From the NCBI RefSeq assembly GCF_000720115.1, contig NZ_JOIR01000005.1:372001-436000 (forward strand): a DNA stretch of 64,000 nt, in the 5' to 3' direction. The position numbers and the translations under genes are program-made. The DNA comes from Streptomyces sp. NRRL F-2580 (lineage in GTDB: Bacteria > Actinomycetota > Actinomycetes > Streptomycetales > Streptomycetaceae). This document shows, piece after piece, positions 62,382-64,000 of this stretch (within the stretch, counting starts at the first letter, position 1; the number at the start of each line of letters is the position of its first letter). The notes beneath the pieces were generated by a model. That model was not told the DNA's origin. It saw only the letters and a program-made list of their open reading frames with translations, and made no database searches.

Positions 62382-62627
62382 TCAGGGACGGTGCCGGTCG
62401 AGGTCGAACTCGCCGTCCCTGGCCCCGAGTACGAACGCCTCCCACTCGGCGGCGGTGTAGCGCAGCACCGTGTCCCGGTCCAGCGAGGACCGCATGGCCA
62501 CCGCCCCCTCGGGAAGCCGGGCGATCTCGACCCGCTCCTCGTCCGGGCTGGTCCCGGGCGGCCCCTCCCACTCCACGCCGCTGATGTCGAGCGCGTACAG
62601 CTCGTCCTTCTCCTGCTGAGTGCCCAT
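62382..62627 (-). CDS. DUF397 domain protein
   Basis: 81 residues. The core GVEWEGPPGTSPDEERVEIA, then AMRSSLDRDTVLRYTAAEWEAFVLGARDGEFD, is the DUF397 signature. In Streptomyces such proteins usually sit next to an XRE-type regulator and act in developmental or antibiotic control. Here no such partner is present and the gene lies inside the ESX cluster. The ATG follows GGAGAGG. On its upstream side GATAAT (complement of 62665-62670) is a possible -10 element. Confidence 0.85.
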   Translation of the reverse strand: MGTQQEKDELYALDISGVEWEGPPGTSPDEERVEIARLPEGAVAMRSSLDRDTVLRYTAAEWEAFVLGARDGEFDLDRHRP

Positions 62628-62708
62628 GGGTGGCCTCTCCCTCGGTGGCGCGTGTTCACCGCCGATTATCGGTGCTGCGCCGCCGACAGGGAGAGGTTTC
62701 CACCCGAT

Positions 62709-62754
62709 CCTTCCCGGTCGCCGGCCCCTGACGGGTGTCCGGCCACCGGGAAGG
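62709..62754 (-). terminator. Hairpin terminator at the end of eccC
   Basis: CCTTCCCGGTCGCCGG (62709-62724) pairs with CCGGCCACCGGGAAGG (62739-62754) with one mismatch, four bases beyond the eccC stop. No T run. Confidence 0.7.
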
Positions 62755-62757
62755 CGA

Positions 62758-64000
62758 TCACATATGGCCCGGCATCCGCCCGAGCTGCACCAGCGACGTC
62801 CCCCGCCTGCGCGAGGCGAAGTACGCCCGGCCCGGCGGCATCGGACGCGGCCGCACGGTGCCGACGAGGTCGCCCTCGGACGGGTCGCCGGACAGGACGA
62901 TGCCCTGCGCGCCCAGCTCCTTGATCCGCTGCATGAACGGCTCGTACATCGAACGCGAGGCACCCGCCGAGTTGCGGGCGATGATGAAGCGGACGCCCGT
63001 GTCCCGGGCGAAGGGCAGGAACTCCACCAGCGGCGCCAGCGGATTGCCCTGACTGGTGGCCACCAGGTCGAAGTCGTCGATCACGATGAACACGTCCGGG
63101 CCCGTCCACCAGCTGCGGTCACGCAGCTGTTGCGGAGTGACGTCGGTCGGCGGCTGCCGGCGCGAGAACACCCCGCCCAGCGCCTCCATGTGCATCTGCA
63201 GGGAGCTCGCCATCGGCGCGTACTCCAGCAGGTGCTCCTCCGGCAGCGCCCCGAGCAGGCTGCGCCGGTAGTCGCCCACGACCAGGCGCGCCTGGTCCGG
63301 CGTGTACCGCTCGGAGATCTGCTTGGCGATGAGCCGCAGCAGGTTCGTCTTGCCCGACTCGCTCTCGCCGAACACGAGGAGGAAGGGGTCGGACTCGAAG
63401 TCGACGAAAACCGGCTCCAGGTCGTTCTCGTCGATGCCGATCGCGATCCCGCGGCCGGGGAACTCCCCGCCCTTGGGCAGCTGGTCCGAGTGGAGCAGCC
63501 GCGGCAGAAGCCGCACGCCCGGAGCCGCCTGGCCCGACCAGTTCTGCTTCACCGCCTCCACGAACGCCGCCGTGGCCTCCGACAGGTCCCCGGCCTCGTG
63601 CGAGCCGTCGATCCGCGGCAGCGCACCCAGGAAGTGCAGCTTCTCCGCCACCTGGCCGCGGCCCGGCATGCCGGGCGGGACGTTCGCCGCGACCTTCCGG
63701 TCGAACTCGGAGTCCATGGTGTCGCCGAGGCGCAGCTCCAGCCGGCTGAGCATCTGGTCCTTGAGCGCGGCCCGGACTTCCATGTAGCGCGCCGCCGTGA
63801 TCACCACGTGGATGCCGTAGCCCAGACCGCGGGACGCGATGTCCGTGACGATCTGCTCCAGGCCCTCGTACTCGCCCTTGAAGTTGCCCCAGCCGTCGAC
63901 GATCAGGAACACGTCGCCCCACGGCTCACCGGGCAGGTCGCCCGCCGCCCGGCGCCGCCGGTAGGTGCCGATCGAGTCGATGTTGTTCGCGCGGAAGAAC
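62758..64000 (-). CDS. eccC: Type VII secretion FtsK/SpoIIIE-type ATPase EccC, 3' part (5' end off window)
   Basis: The visible 414 codons are the C-terminal third of the EccC motor, which powers and gates secretion. The frame stays open to the window edge, so the gene is cut by the window, not broken. It contains the end of ATPase domain 2 (VFLIVDGWGNFKGEYEG) and the whole of domain 3. The domain 3 Walker A is FGESESGKTNLL and its Walker B DVFIVIDDFDLV. Domain 3 is where WXG100 substrates dock. The other machinery gene expected nearby, eccD, is not in view. Confidence 0.92.
   Translation of the reverse strand, partial: FFRANNIDSIGTYRRRRAAGDLPGEPWGDVFLIVDGWGNFKGEYEGLEQIVTDIASRGLGYGIHVVITAARYMEVRAALKDQMLSRLELRLGDTMDSEFDRKVAANVPPGMPGRGQVAEKLHFLGALPRIDGSHEAGDLSEATAAFVEAVKQNWSGQAAPGVRLLPRLLHSDQLPKGGEFPGRGIAIGIDENDLEPVFVDFESDPFLLVFGESESGKTNLLRLIAKQISERYTPDQARLVVGDYRRSLLGALPEEHLLEYAPMASSLQMHMEALGGVFSRRQPPTDVTPQQLRDRSWWTGPDVFIVIDDFDLVATSQGNPLAPLVEFLPFARDTGVRFIIARNSAGASRSMYEPFMQRIKELGAQGIVLSGDPSEGDLVGTVRPRPMPPGRAYFASRRRGTSLVQLGRMPGHM

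Overview
The window is high-GC chromosomal DNA with the codon bias, GTG starts and gene content of a Streptomyces. Much of the gene order (gabT, pucR, aldehyde dehydrogenase; dxr-rseP-ispG; proS; rimP-nusA-ylxR-infB-DUF503-rbfA-truB; ribF; then a type VII secretion cluster) is what I recall for the S. coelicolor chromosome core. No rRNA, tRNA, integrase, transposase or CRISPR array was seen. The genes at both edges are cut or nearly cut.

Region 1 (1-17.4 kb): two polyamine-type ABC permeases (potB, potC) and a DAO-family flavoprotein resembling gamma-glutamylputrescine oxidase. A small frameshifted gene remnant follows, then a secreted GH18 chitinase whose promoter carries a clear DasR-type (dre) operator. 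Facing the chitinase is an mcrBC-type restriction pair, whose mcrB start overlaps the end of a PAP2 phosphatase gene. Next come gabT, a membrane-anchored VirD4/TraD-like ATPase, a PucR-family regulator and an aldehyde dehydrogenase. With the permeases and the flavoprotein this reads as a putrescine/GABA import and degradation region.

Region 2 (17.4-27.2 kb): a three-gene operon on the minus strand. It encodes an SNF2-type helicase with a C-terminal DUF3883-like nuclease fold, a DUF1156 DNA methyltransferase, and a DUF499 ATPase with a Swt1-type HEPN N-terminus. This is a phage-defence/epigenetic cassette inserted between housekeeping genes. It is the strongest candidate here for an incompletely understood system.

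Region 3 (27.5-48.6 kb): core metabolism and translation. It holds an acyl-CoA dehydrogenase, the isoprenoid and membrane-protease set dxr-rseP-ispG, two GNAT proteins and proS. A minus-strand group follows (SPFH protein, degenerate aminoglycoside-phosphotransferase-like protein, DUF4439 protein, lipoprotein). Then comes the nusA-infB ribosome-biogenesis operon. Notable details are an exact 21-bp in-frame tandem duplication inside rimP and an array of three overlapping mini-ORFs plus a hairpin in the infB leader.

Region 4 (48.8-64 kb): a 1220-residue protein with a degenerate trypsin-like domain and a P-loop domain, in which catalytic Ser is Cys and the P-loop Lys is Arg, followed by ribF. 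The rest is an ESX/type VII secretion cluster: a ParA/EspI-like ATPase with a long low-complexity N-terminus, a conserved hypothetical, eccE, eccB, the mycosin mycP, two WXG100 proteins behind a good sigma-70-like promoter, a DUF397 gene, and the 3' part of eccC running off the right edge.
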